Source: Vicinamibacteria bacterium
GTDB lineage: Bacteria > Acidobacteriota > Vicinamibacteria > Fen-336
Assembly: GCA_035570235.1 (NCBI GenBank)
Contig: DATMML010000137.1
Span: 1-64,000, forward strand
Length of the DNA stretch: 64,000 nucleotides
Reading direction: 5' to 3'
Part shown: positions 26,642 to 33,959 of the stretch, piece after piece
How positions within the stretch are numbered: position 1 is the first letter of the stretch
Layout: each line of letters opens with the position of its first letter
Made by a program: the position numbers and the translations under genes
Notes under the pieces: model-generated
The model's input: the letters and a program-made list of their open reading frames with translations, nothing else
What the model was told of the DNA's origin: nothing
Databases searched by the model: none

Positions 26642-28867
26642 TCAAGGGTGGCTCGAGGCGCCAAGACTCTTGGCCGGGGCGGAGCCTTTTCCGTTCGCCT
26701 CCGGCGTCGCGAGCCATCCGCGGACCCGCGCGATGTCGCGCGCGTAAAGGGCGGGGGGAGCCCGACGGGTGAAAGCCTCGAAGTAACCCCTCGCTTCCGA
26801 GGCGCGCCCTTCACGGACGAGCAGGTCGCCGAGGTTGAAGAGAGTGTCGTACTCCCGCGGATTCAGCTCCACCGCCTTCTTCCAGAGCGCGATCGCCTGC
26901 TCCGCGCGGCCGGCCTGGGCCTCGATCACGCCCAGAGAGTTGAAGGCGCGCGAGAGGGTGGGCTCCAGCGCCAGGGCGCCCTCGAAGGCCGCTCGCGCCC
27001 GGGGGTAATCCCGGGCCATGAGATGGACGGTGCCGATGTTGACGAGGGCCATCGCGTTCGAGGGGTCAAGGGTGCGCGCCTGCTCGAAGGCCTTGAGCGC
27101 CTCCGCCCCGCGGCCCACCTGGGCCAGGGCCGCGCCCAGGACGAAGAGAACGTCCACGTCGGGCGGGGAGGCGGCGGCGTAGGGGGCGAGCCGCTCCACG
27201 GTTTCCCGGGCCCGGCCCGACTCATTGAGGTAGGCCCCGAGAAGGGCGGCCGCCTCCGCGCTGCGGGGGCTGAGAGCAAAGGCCCTTCCCGCGGCGTCGA
27301 CCGCAGCGGGGAGGTTGCCGCTCTCCCGCTCCACGAAGGCGAGGTGGAGGAGCGCGACCGGCATGGGCCGCCGCCGCACGATGTCCTCACCAAGAGCCCG
27401 CGCCCGCGGCAGCTCCCCCGCCCGGTAGAGCCGGATCAGCTCGTCAAGGGCGGCGCTCAAGGATATGAGCCGTTTGGGGTCGTCGTCCTCGGTGTAGCGC
27501 TTCCCCTTCGCGGGCGCGCTCGTGGCCGCGTAGCCCAAGCTCTTCAGGCGTTCCCGCACCTCCGCGGTCTCCACCTCGGGTTCGAGCCCCCGATCCGCGG
27601 CCCTTAGCTGCGCGAGGTGAGCTCGCATGCGCTCCAGGGTCGGGGCCTGGCTCCCGGCCAGGTTGTGCGCCTCCTCGGGATCGGCGGCGAGGTCGTAGAG
27701 CTCTGGAATGGGAAGGTCGATGTACTTCATCCCGCCTTCCATGACGCCATAGAGAGGAGCCCAGCCCCGCGTGGCCGCGGCGGAGAGGGCCTCGAAGTAG
27801 CTGCTTTGCGCGACCGCGGGGCCTCCCACCGCGAGCTCGAGCAAGCTCCGCCCGGGAAGCTCCCCGGGCAGGGGGAGGGCAAGGGCATCCAAGATCGTGG
27901 GCAGGATGTCGACGTGCCGGACCGGATCCTTCGCCACCCGCGGAGCGAAGAGGCGAGGGGCGTAAAGGATGAGGGGCACCCGCAGGGTCGGCTCGTAGGC
28001 GAAGGTCCCGTGGGTGGTCTCCCCGTGCTGTCCGAGGGACTCGCCGTGATCCGCGGTCAGCACCACGAGGGTCCGCCCCTCCCCCACCGCCCCGAGGATC
28101 GGCGCCAGCAATGGCTCGAGGGCGGCGTCCGCGGCGGAGACCTCGCCGTGATAAGGGTCCTCCCGGAACCGCGACGCCCAGGGCTCGGGCGGCTCGTAAG
28201 GGGCGTGCGGCTCGTAGAGATGGACCCAAGCGAAGGACGGCTGCTCACCGATCGTGCCGAGCCATCGCTTGGCCGCGGCGACCGTCAAAGAACCGCGGCG
28301 TTCCTCCATATGAAAGGCCGGGCTCACCTCCGTGTCTCCCAGATGGTCGTCGTATACGTCGAAGCCGCGGTTCAGCCCGAAGCGGGAGTCGAGGGGGAAG
28401 GCGCTGACGAAGGCCCCCGTGCGGTAGCCCCTCCCCTTCAGGATGGTGGCAAGGGTCTCCAGGCCCGCGGGGAAGCGGAACCCGGAGTTGTCCCGCACGC
28501 CATGCACCACGGGGTATCGGCCGGAGAGGATGTTGGCGTGGGAGGGAAGGGTCACCACGTTCTGGGCGTGGGCCCGCTCGAAGCGGACGCCCCCCGAGGC
28601 CAAGCGGTCGATCCAGGGAGTCTCCGCGGTGGCGTGCCCATAGCAGCGGAGGGCATCCGCACGCAACGTATCGATGGTGATGAGGAGGACGCTCATGCCC
28701 GGAGCGCGCTTCACCTTCGGAGGGAGCCACCGGCGGCCCCCCCACAGAGCCAAGACGGCCAGGCCGAGGAGAGCGGCGACGAGGCTCCGTTTCGTCCAGG
28801 AAGAGTTGCTCGCGGGCGCGGGACCCGCGGGAGGCGCAAGACCGGATCTTCGTCGCTGGGAAGGCAA
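26642..28867 (-). CDS. Sulfatase-fold hydrolase with C-terminal TPRs (paralog of the gene at 20383-22581)
   Basis: A membrane-anchored protein of about 741 residues. The TTG at 28867 is inferred: GAGGAG lies 3 nt upstream and it leaves about 28 basic/polar residues before the transmembrane helix, as in the paralog. Frames extending to 29029 look non-coding. The sulfatase fold carries VLLITIDTLRADALRCYGHA, VVTLPSHANILSGRYP (Thr instead of Cys) and LTADHGESLGQHGETTHG. The hinge RLKSLGYAAT and a DDDPKRLISL block precede TPRs (LFNLGDLLVREGRASEARGY at the end). Very close to the 20383 paralog over the catalytic domain, so a recent inverted duplication is likely. Substrate unknown. Confidence 0.83.
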   Translation of the reverse strand: MPSQRRRSGLAPPAGPAPASNSSWTKRSLVAALLGLAVLALWGGRRWLPPKVKRAPGMSVLLITIDTLRADALRCYGHATAETPWIDRLASGGVRFERAHAQNVVTLPSHANILSGRYPVVHGVRDNSGFRFPAGLETLATILKGRGYRTGAFVSAFPLDSRFGLNRGFDVYDDHLGDTEVSPAFHMEERRGSLTVAAAKRWLGTIGEQPSFAWVHLYEPHAPYEPPEPWASRFREDPYHGEVSAADAALEPLLAPILGAVGEGRTLVVLTADHGESLGQHGETTHGTFAYEPTLRVPLILYAPRLFAPRVAKDPVRHVDILPTILDALALPLPGELPGRSLLELAVGGPAVAQSSYFEALSAAATRGWAPLYGVMEGGMKYIDLPIPELYDLAADPEEAHNLAGSQAPTLERMRAHLAQLRAADRGLEPEVETAEVRERLKSLGYAATSAPAKGKRYTEDDDPKRLISLSAALDELIRLYRAGELPRARALGEDIVRRRPMPVALLHLAFVERESGNLPAAVDAAGRAFALSPRSAEAAALLGAYLNESGRARETVERLAPYAAASPPDVDVLFVLGAALAQVGRGAEALKAFEQARTLDPSNAMALVNIGTVHLMARDYPRARAAFEGALALEPTLSRAFNSLGVIEAQAGRAEQAIALWKKAVELNPREYDTLFNLGDLLVREGRASEARGYFEAFTRRAPPALYARDIARVRGWLATPEANGKGSAPAKSLGASSHP

Positions 28868-29164
28868 GCGCTCCTCGCCGGGTCCTCTTGGGTCCCGTGT
28901 GCGAAGGTTAACGCCGGGTGCGCGCGGGCCGCAAACTCCGGAGCGAGGACCTCGACCACGACGCGAGCGCGTCTGGACGGCGGCCTCTTGTCGGCGTGGA
29001 TTCAATCCCGCCGCGTTCTCTTGTCGCATCGAGGTTCAACTCGCTGGACCTCGGGCGTCCAAGGAAAGAACTTGGAACACCGACGCGTGGCCGAGCGTCT
29101 CAGTTCGCGAAGCCTCGGGGGGCGGGTTCAAATCGCTGTTTTTTTGGAAGGCAAAGGAGGACGC

Positions 29165-29524
29165 ATGAATCGCAGACGCCTGGGCGCGCTCCTGGCGGCG
29201 CTGTCGCTGTGCGCGGGGGTGGCCGCTCAGGCCGGATCACCACATTCCTTGAAACTCAAGCTGGAGTCAGCGACGACCGTCAAGGGAGAGACGCTCGCCC
29301 CCGGGGACTACACGCTGTCCTGGACGCCGCAAGGCAACGAGGCCGAGGTCACGATCGCCCAGCGCGGCAAGGTCGTGGCGAAGGCCAAGGCCACGCTCCT
29401 GGAGAAGGAGAAGGCAGCCCCCGACGACATGGTAGTGTTCCGAAAGGGAAATGATGGCGCGCAAGTGATCAGCGAGATCCGCCACCGGGGCGACAAGGCC
29501 GTGCTCGTTTTGCCGGCATCCTGA
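29165..29524 (+). CDS. Small secreted beta-rich protein of unknown function
   Basis: A 119-residue protein with an excellent ribosome binding site (AAAGGAGG, 4-5 nt spacing) before the ATG. Residues 1-22 are a signal peptide (LGALLAALSLCAGVAAQA). The mature part is one compact beta-rich domain (ETLAPGDYTLSWTPQGNEAE, GKVVAKAKATLLEKEK). I recognize no catalytic site; similar small periplasmic proteins are common in Acidobacteria-like genomes, but function is unknown. A GC-rich hairpin follows the stop. The 297 nt upstream, up to the divergent hydrolase gene, hold only T-arm-like fragments discussed under rejected items. Confidence 0.78.
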   Translation: MNRRRLGALLAALSLCAGVAAQAGSPHSLKLKLESATTVKGETLAPGDYTLSWTPQGNEAEVTIAQRGKVVAKAKATLLEKEKAAPDDMVVFRKGNDGAQVISEIRHRGDKAVLVLPAS

Positions 29525-29539
29525 ACTCCGGCCCCCCGG

Positions 29540-29559
29540 GGGCGGCGTTGGCGCCGCCC
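29540..29559 (+). terminator. GC-rich hairpin after the small secreted-protein gene
   Basis: GGGCGGCG, loop TTGG, CGCCGCCC, 15 nt past the stop at 29524. No T-tract follows, so it may only stabilize the 3' end. Confidence 0.35.
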
Positions 29560-29651
29560 TCGGGACCACCCCGTCCCGCTCGCGAAGAACCCCGAGCGTT
29601 TCGTCCCCTCGGGAGCCCGGCCCCCGCGCGCCGCGCGTCTGGTCGGTGAAG

Positions 29652-30494
29652 CTAGCCTGTCTCCACCGAGCGAAAGACCCCGCCCGAGACCCACTGGCGG
29701 AACCAGCGGAAGAGCTCGGTCTCGTTGGGTGCATGCCGCCCACCTCCGCGGATGGCCTTCGTGATGGCCGGCCCAAGGGGCGTGCCTTGGGCCAGGTCGG
29801 CCAAGAGGTCGTGGGCGGCCCGGGTGAGATCGAGCCGGAAGACCCGGTAGTCGCGGCGGTAGACCGCGACCCAAGTGTCCTTGAGGCGGGCCCGGGGGTG
29901 CTCATGGTTGTCGTCCCGCACGGTCTGCAGGTAGGCGTTCACGGGATAGCGGAAGGCGAATAGAGCAAAGGCCTCGATCGCTTTCAGGCGCGCGCTCTCC
30001 CAGGCCTCGGGAGCCACGGCCGCGATCGCCGCCTCCGTCAGGGGCGGCGTCTCGGGAGCGTCGAAGACCTGGCTCACGGCCAGCTCCAGCCGGGCGAGGT
30101 CGTGGCAGAACTCGGGGCGCTTGACCCCGGGCGCGGTCCGGACGAACTCGGGCAGATGGTCGCCCAGCGGGTTCAGGCTGTAGCTCCGGGAGGGGAAGGC
30201 CTGCACGTAGCCCCGCACGAGCTCGCGGAAGGCGTCCTCCCCCAGGAAGTGTTCGAGGGCGGGAAAGTCCGTCTGCAACGCCTCCTGCATCCGCAGGAGG
30301 TACATCCCGTGGTAGATCCCCAGCCGCTCCACCGGCTGCAGGGTCCTGGAGGGCAGGACCACCTCGCCGACCCGGGCCACGGGGATCTCCTCCTCCGCCT
30401 CTGAGGAACGGACCGCATCCTCCACCGCACCCGGGTGAACGACCACGGACTGCATCCAGCGCTGGAGACGCGGGAGCGGGATCTCAGGCGCCAT
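29652..30494 (-). CDS. DUF2063 partner protein of the RiPP oxidase (HvfC/BufC-like)
   Basis: A 280-residue cytoplasmic protein matching the DUF2063 (PF09836) family: an N-terminal helical domain with the pattern RLGIYHGMYLLRMQEALQTD and FPALEHFLGEDAFRELVRGY (about 60-95), and a C-terminal wHTH-like part (about 190-270, RLDLTRAAHDLLADLAQG). In studied systems this partner forms a complex with the DUF692 oxidase and helps it recognize the precursor peptide. The ATG at 30494 lies inside the end of the DUF692 gene (11-nt overlap), so translation is coupled. It is the last gene of the operon; no DoxX gene follows. Confidence 0.88.
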   Translation of the reverse strand: MAPEIPLPRLQRWMQSVVVHPGAVEDAVRSSEAEEEIPVARVGEVVLPSRTLQPVERLGIYHGMYLLRMQEALQTDFPALEHFLGEDAFRELVRGYVQAFPSRSYSLNPLGDHLPEFVRTAPGVKRPEFCHDLARLELAVSQVFDAPETPPLTEAAIAAVAPEAWESARLKAIEAFALFAFRYPVNAYLQTVRDDNHEHPRARLKDTWVAVYRRDYRVFRLDLTRAAHDLLADLAQGTPLGPAITKAIRGGGRHAPNETELFRWFRQWVSGGVFRSVETG

Positions 30495-31365
30495 GGGTGC
30501 CCGTCCGCAGGGACGCGGGGCTCTCCTCGCGGTGCGCCCGGGCCTTCAGGGCCTCCGCGTGCACCACCTCGAACTCGGGGATGTCCTCGTCCCACTCGTA
30601 GAGGGTGGCGACGGGGCCGGTCCGCTTCCAGGCCCGGCGATAGAGGCTCCAGACCTCCGCGATGGCGTGGTCGCTATGGGTGTCGACGATATGGGTCCCC
30701 TTGTTCGTGTGGCCGGCTACGTGGTACTGGACCACGCGGTCCGCGGGAATCGAATCGATGTAGGCGTGGGGATCGAAGCCGTGGTTGAACGAGCTCACGT
30801 AGACGTTGTTCACGTCCAGAAGCAAGCCGCAGTCCGCCTCCTCCGCCAGCCGGGCCAGGAACTCCCATTCGGTCAGGGTGGAGGCCGCAAATTCCACGTA
30901 GGTCGACGGGTTCTCCAGCACCAGCGGGCGCTCCAGCATCTCCGAGACCTGCTTCACCCGGTCGACGGTGTGGCGGAGCGCCTCCTCCGTGTAGGGCATG
31001 GGCAGCAGGTCGTGGGTGTTGCGGCCGAGGACGCCCGTCCAGCAGAGGTGGTCGGAGATCCAGTGGGCGCGGGTGCGGGCGGCCAGGTCCTTCAGGTTCT
31101 GGATGTGCTCCCGGTTCAGGGGGTCCGTGCTGCCGATGGAGAGGGACACTCCGTGCAGGGCCACCGGATACCGCTCGGCCACCTGGTCGAGGACGTAGAG
31201 CGGGCGCCCTCCGGTCTTCATGAAGTTCTCGGAGAGGACCTCGAACCAGTCGACGGGCGGATGCTGGGAGAGAATGTGTCCGAAGTGGACCGTGCGGAGG
31301 CCGACTCCGATTCCCAGGTCCGGAAAGCCCCAGCGGTTGGGCATGTGGGGAGGGGGAGAGGCCAC
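30484..31365 (-). CDS. DUF692 multinuclear non-heme iron oxidase (MNIO; HvfB/BufB-like)
   Basis: A 293-residue TIM-barrel enzyme with the family's metal-ligand blocks in order: VGLRTVHFGHIL at the N-terminus, HGVSLSIGSTDPLN near 70, WISDHLCWTG near 102, LENPSTYVEF near 150, LLDVNNVYVSSFNHGFDP near 182, YHVAGHT near 212, DTHSDH near 227 and LYEWDEDIPEF near 255. MNIOs use a di- or tri-iron centre to oxidize cysteines of a precursor peptide, giving oxazolone/thioamide or thiooxazole groups that bind copper. The peptide gene lies 32 nt upstream and the DUF2063 gene overlaps downstream, so the modified substrate is very probably that Cys-rich peptide. Confidence 0.93.
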   Translation of the reverse strand: MASPPPHMPNRWGFPDLGIGVGLRTVHFGHILSQHPPVDWFEVLSENFMKTGGRPLYVLDQVAERYPVALHGVSLSIGSTDPLNREHIQNLKDLAARTRAHWISDHLCWTGVLGRNTHDLLPMPYTEEALRHTVDRVKQVSEMLERPLVLENPSTYVEFAASTLTEWEFLARLAEEADCGLLLDVNNVYVSSFNHGFDPHAYIDSIPADRVVQYHVAGHTNKGTHIVDTHSDHAIAEVWSLYRRAWKRTGPVATLYEWDEDIPEFEVVHAEALKARAHREESPASLRTGTHGA

Positions 31366-31397
31366 GGGTCACCCCGTGGCCTCTCTTGAACGAACAG

Positions 31398-31766
31398 CTA
31401 CGACTTCTTCTCTTCCTTGTGAGGAGTCGCGCAGCCGCCCTTGCCCTTGCAAGAGTTCTTCCCGGCGCAGCCGCCGTCGCCGGACTTGCAGCCGCCCTTC
31501 CCCTTGCACTCGTTCTTGCCCTTGCAGTCGTGCTTGGCGGCGGCCGACGCACAGCCGCCCTTGCCCTTGCAAGAGTTCTTCCCGGCACAGCCGCCATCGC
31601 CGGACTTGCAGCCGCCCTTGCCTTTACAGTCGTTCTTGCCCTTACAGCCGTGGGTGTCCTTCTTGTCCTTGTCCTCGGCCTTCTTCTCGTCCGCTGAGAG
31701 CTTGGATCCGGCGACCATGCCGGCGACCACGGCTCCCATGATCTTCGTGAAATCTCTCCGATCCAT
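31398..31766 (-). CDS. Cys-rich, internally duplicated RiPP precursor (bufferin/HvfA-like) with Tat-like leader
   Basis: A 122-residue peptide with ribosome binding site AAGGAG. Residues 1-25 resemble a Tat leader: RRDFTK followed by a hydrophobic stretch (MGAVVAGMVAG). Residues 26-40 are charged (Lys/Asp/Glu). Then come two 32-residue copies (41-72 and 81-112), each with six Cys in CKGKN-D/E-C, KGKGGC, GDGGC, AGKNSC and KGKGGC; twelve Cys in all, with Gly and Lys filling the rest. The tail is charged. Placement in front of DUF692 and DUF2063 genes identifies it as the substrate of Cys modification and as a probable periplasmic copper-binding peptide. It differs from the classical EGKCG-repeat HvfA and DUF2282 bufferins. 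A metallothionein-like unmodified peptide is the alternative. Confidence 0.85.
   Translation of the reverse strand: MDRRDFTKIMGAVVAGMVAGSKLSADEKKAEDKDKKDTHGCKGKNDCKGKGGCKSGDGGCAGKNSCKGKGGCASAAAKHDCKGKNECKGKGGCKSGDGGCAGKNSCKGKGGCATPHKEEKKS
31431..31646 (-). repeat. Two 96-bp direct repeats (120-bp period) in the precursor gene
   Basis: Segments 31431-31526 and 31551-31646 encode residues 81-112 and 41-72 and are nearly identical in DNA as well as protein (one residue differs, Asp/Glu). The period is 120 bp, in frame. The near-identity at silent positions points to recent duplication or ongoing homogenization. Confidence 0.92.
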
Positions 31767-31846
31767 TCTGAGTCTCCTTACCGTGCGAAACTGGTTCTCA
31801 GACAGGCCTAGAAACTGTCCGAGGTCAGGGTACGCAGAGGCTGACG

Positions 31847-31876
31847 TTTATCCCCCCAAAACCCACTTCCTGTCAA
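31847..31876 (-). promoter_or_regulatory. Candidate sigma-70-type promoter of the RiPP operon
   Basis: On the minus strand TTGACA (31876-31871) is followed after 18 nt by GATAAA (31852-31847). Transcription would start near 31840, giving a leader of about 75 nt before the ATG at 31766. No metal-regulator operator is recognized. Confidence 0.5.
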
Positions 31877-32022
31877 GGCCTGGGGGACCGTCTGGGCCTT
31901 GGCCACTGGGGTTACGCAGCTGGGCCCCGCCCCGGATTTCCCCCGGTTCTACGAACAACCAGCGAGTCCGGTCTGATCGCCTTGGGCTGCCTTTGCTTCC
32001 TCGCGGCCGGCAGGCCCTCTGA

Positions 32023-32031
32023 TGCTAGAAT
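32023..32031 (+). promoter_or_regulatory. TGCTAGAAT extended -10 element
   Basis: TGCTAGAAT, with TAGAAT as the -10 hexamer and an upstream TG, lies 27 nt before the ATG at 32059. The same nonamer precedes the genes starting at 49660 and 51935. Confidence 0.45.
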
Positions 32032-32058
32032 GCGAGCCGAGGAGACCCGCCCTCGGGA

Positions 32059-32787
32059 ATGGACCCTGACCTTGAAAAACTGATCCGCCTCCAGCGCGCG
32101 GAGACCGATCTGCGCCGGGTGGAAGTCGAGCTGGCAGAGATCCCTAAGGTGCGCTCCGCCCTCGAGCACCGGCTGGCGGGGGACAAGGCGCACCTGGAGG
32201 CCGCCCGGGCCGCCCTCGAGGCGTGCCAGAAGAGCCGCCGCCAGCACGAAGCCGGCCTTCAAGATCTTGAAGTCAAGCGCTCCAAGTACAAGGGCCAGCT
32301 CATGGAGGTCAAGACCAACAAGGAATACACGGCCGTGCTCCACGAGATCGAGAACGTGGAGCGGGAGATCCGGGCCTTGGAGGACCAGATCCTCCTCGAG
32401 ATGGAGCGCGCGGAGTCGCTGGCCGCGGAGCTCAAGCAGGAAGAGGGACGGTTTAAGGCCGCCGAGGAAGACGGGCGAGCCGAGGCCCGGGCCCTGGAGG
32501 CCCGGGCCCGCGGTCTGGAGGGGGAGGCCAGCAAGCTAGGCGGTGAGCGGGACGCGATCGCGGCCACCATCTCCGCCGACCCGCTGGCTCTCTTCCAGCG
32601 CGTGGCCCGCTTGCGGGGGGCGGGGGTGGCGGAAGCGCGTGACAGCATGTGCCAGCTCTGCCATGTGAAGCTCAGGCTGCAGATGTACGTGGACCTCAAG
32701 AAGAACGAAGTCATCGTGCAGTGTCCGGCCTGCAGCCGCATCCTCTACTACTCGCCGCCGGTCCCCGTCGTCAGCCCTGAGCTGTGA
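32059..32787 (+). CDS. C4-type zinc ribbon / coiled-coil protein (DUF164, CdsZ-like)
   Basis: A 242-residue cytoplasmic protein. Residues about 5-185 are a long helical coiled coil rich in Glu, Lys and Ala (LRRVEVELAEIPKVRSALEH, NVEREIRALEDQILLEM). The C-terminus is a zinc ribbon with two CxxC pairs (MCQLCHVKL and QCPACSRIL, about 196-228). The family is widespread and implicated in RNA or translation-related work; the exact role is unclear. The stop overlaps the RNase HI-like gene by 4 nt (GTGA), a pairing that fits nucleic-acid handling. Confidence 0.88.
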   Translation: MDPDLEKLIRLQRAETDLRRVEVELAEIPKVRSALEHRLAGDKAHLEAARAALEACQKSRRQHEAGLQDLEVKRSKYKGQLMEVKTNKEYTAVLHEIENVEREIRALEDQILLEMERAESLAAELKQEEGRFKAAEEDGRAEARALEARARGLEGEASKLGGERDAIAATISADPLALFQRVARLRGAGVAEARDSMCQLCHVKLRLQMYVDLKKNEVIVQCPACSRILYYSPPVPVVSPEL

Positions 32788-33221
32788 GCCTCCCCCCTCC
32801 GGGTGAGCTCGTGATCCACATCGACGGCGCCAGCCGCGGGAACCCCGGGGAGGCCGGCTTCGGGGTGCATGTGGCCGGGGCCGACGGGGCAGAGCTGGCG
32901 GGGCTCTACGGTTACCTAGGCCGAGCCACCAACAACGTGGCGGAATACCAAGCCCTCCTGCACGCCCTCCGCTGGGCCCTGGCCCGGGGCGCGCGCCGTG
33001 TTCGCATCTTGTCCGACTCGGAGCTCGTGGTTCGGCAGGTGGAGGGCAGCTACCGGGTCAAGCACCCCGACCTCATTCCCTTGCACCGGGAGGCGCGCGC
33101 GCTTATCGGCCGTCTGCCAGAGGTCCGCCTCGCCCACGTCCCCCGCGAGCAGAACCGCGAGGCCGACCGCCTGGCAAACCGAGCGTTAGACGAGAAGGCC
33201 TCCGACCTTGGCTCGCTCTAG
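32784..33221 (+). CDS. Ribonuclease HI-family protein
   Basis: A 145-residue RNase H-fold nuclease that would cut RNA in RNA-DNA hybrids. Catalytic acids are visible: Asp in HIDGASRGNPGEAG (near 13), Glu in NNVAEYQALLHAL (near 54), Asp in ILSDSELVVRQ (near 74) and a final Asp in READRLANRAL (near 131). The short form with a 'reverse transcriptase-like' label is typical of Gram-negative stand-alone copies. GTG start overlaps the zinc-ribbon gene stop. The 3' end overlaps the convergent PgeF gene by 4 nt. Confidence 0.88.
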   Translation: MSLPPPGELVIHIDGASRGNPGEAGFGVHVAGADGAELAGLYGYLGRATNNVAEYQALLHALRWALARGARRVRILSDSELVVRQVEGSYRVKHPDLIPLHREARALIGRLPEVRLAHVPREQNREADRLANRALDEKASDLGSL

Positions 33222-33937
33222 CCCGTCCAGCCCACGAAGCTGATCATCCGCCCCCCACCCGGACCCTGGCGGCGGTAGGAATGGTAGTGGTCGGCGTGGC
33301 AGAACGTGCAGTCGCTTAGGTGGTGGATGTTGGCGGAAGCCAAGCCGGCACCCTCCATCTGCGAGACCACGGCCGCGCGCAGGTCCAGATGAGGGCGCCC
33401 GCGGGGTCCGGCGAGGAAGAGGGGGGAGCTCTCGGGGCCGAAGGCCTCCCGGACCTCCTCGCCCACCTCGTAGCAGCAGGCGCCGATGCCGGGACCGACG
33501 GCGGCCAGCACCTGGCGGGGATCGGAGCCGTCCGCCCGGAGGACCTCGAGCACACGCCGGACCACCCCCGCCACGGTTCCGCGCCAGCCCGCGTGGGCGG
33601 CGGCCACCACCCTTCGGCGCGGGTCCACGAGCAATATCGGGAGGCAGTCCGCGGTCTCGATCCCGAGGAGGAAGCCCGGAGCTCCGGCCATGGCGGCGTC
33701 GGCCGGGGGTTGGCCGAGCCAGGGCGCGGTGAGCACGGCCGCGCCGTGGACCTGGGTCATGAGAAGGAGGCGGCCCGCGGAGGCCAGGGCCGCGCCCACC
33801 CGCTCCTGGCTGGCCGCGCGCGTCTCCCCTGGGGCGCCCCGCCCGGGCTCGAACCCGTGCACGAGGCCGGGGATGGCCAGGAGAGCGGGCACGGTGAGGG
33901 CGGAGAGAGCAGGTGCGGCGGAGGGACGCTCGGCCAT
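33218..33937 (-). CDS. pgeF: Purine nucleoside phosphorylase/polyphenol oxidase family (YfiH/LACC1)
   Basis: A 239-residue cytoplasmic protein. Zinc ligands of the family are present: His in TQVHGAAV (near 63), Cys in ETADCLPILLVD (near 98) and His in AAHAGWRGTV (near 114). The C-terminal signature DCTFCHADHYHSYRRQGPGGGRM is intact in part (SYRR-x-G-x-x-GR). E. coli YfiH trims faulty muropeptides; other members process adenosine and inosine. Start at 33937 is preceded by TAGGAT 6 nt upstream and no Shine-Dalgarno. Divergent from the AcpS-like gene and convergent with the RNase HI gene. Confidence 0.87.
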   Translation of the reverse strand: MAERPSAAPALSALTVPALLAIPGLVHGFEPGRGAPGETRAASQERVGAALASAGRLLLMTQVHGAAVLTAPWLGQPPADAAMAGAPGFLLGIETADCLPILLVDPRRRVVAAAHAGWRGTVAGVVRRVLEVLRADGSDPRQVLAAVGPGIGACCYEVGEEVREAFGPESSPLFLAGPRGRPHLDLRAAVVSQMEGAGLASANIHHLSDCTFCHADHYHSYRRQGPGGGRMISFVGWTG

Positions 33938-33943
33938 GAACGC

Positions 33944-33949
33944 ATCCTA
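33944..33949 (-). promoter_or_regulatory. Possible -10 box directly before the pgeF start
   Basis: TAGGAT on the minus strand with 6 nt to the ATG at 33937. Back-to-back with a TACACT box 10 bp away serving the opposite gene. Confidence 0.35.
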
Positions 33950-33959
33950 ACCGAGGGAG

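Noticed and set aside
26500-26814. N-terminal extension of the Ig-like protein gene, overlapping the hydrolase gene 3' end
   Set aside because: The extension is Arg/Pro-rich, overlaps another gene, and the GTG at 26499 starts an obvious signal peptide.
28868-29029. N-terminal extension of the second sulfatase-fold paralog
   Set aside because: Composition is non-coding-like and the paralog has no such segment.
28980-29145. Three T-arm-like strings (GGATTCAATCCC, AGGTTCAACTCG, GGGTTCAAATCG) and a GTGGCCGAG box suggesting a tRNA cluster
   Set aside because: None has a pairing acceptor stem, anticodon arm or correct spacing; at best tRNA-like noise.
31398-31766. Reading the Cys-rich peptide as a plain metallothionein
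   Set aside because: The adjacent DUF692 and DUF2063 genes make a modified RiPP far more likely, though unmodified metal binding cannot be excluded from sequence alone.
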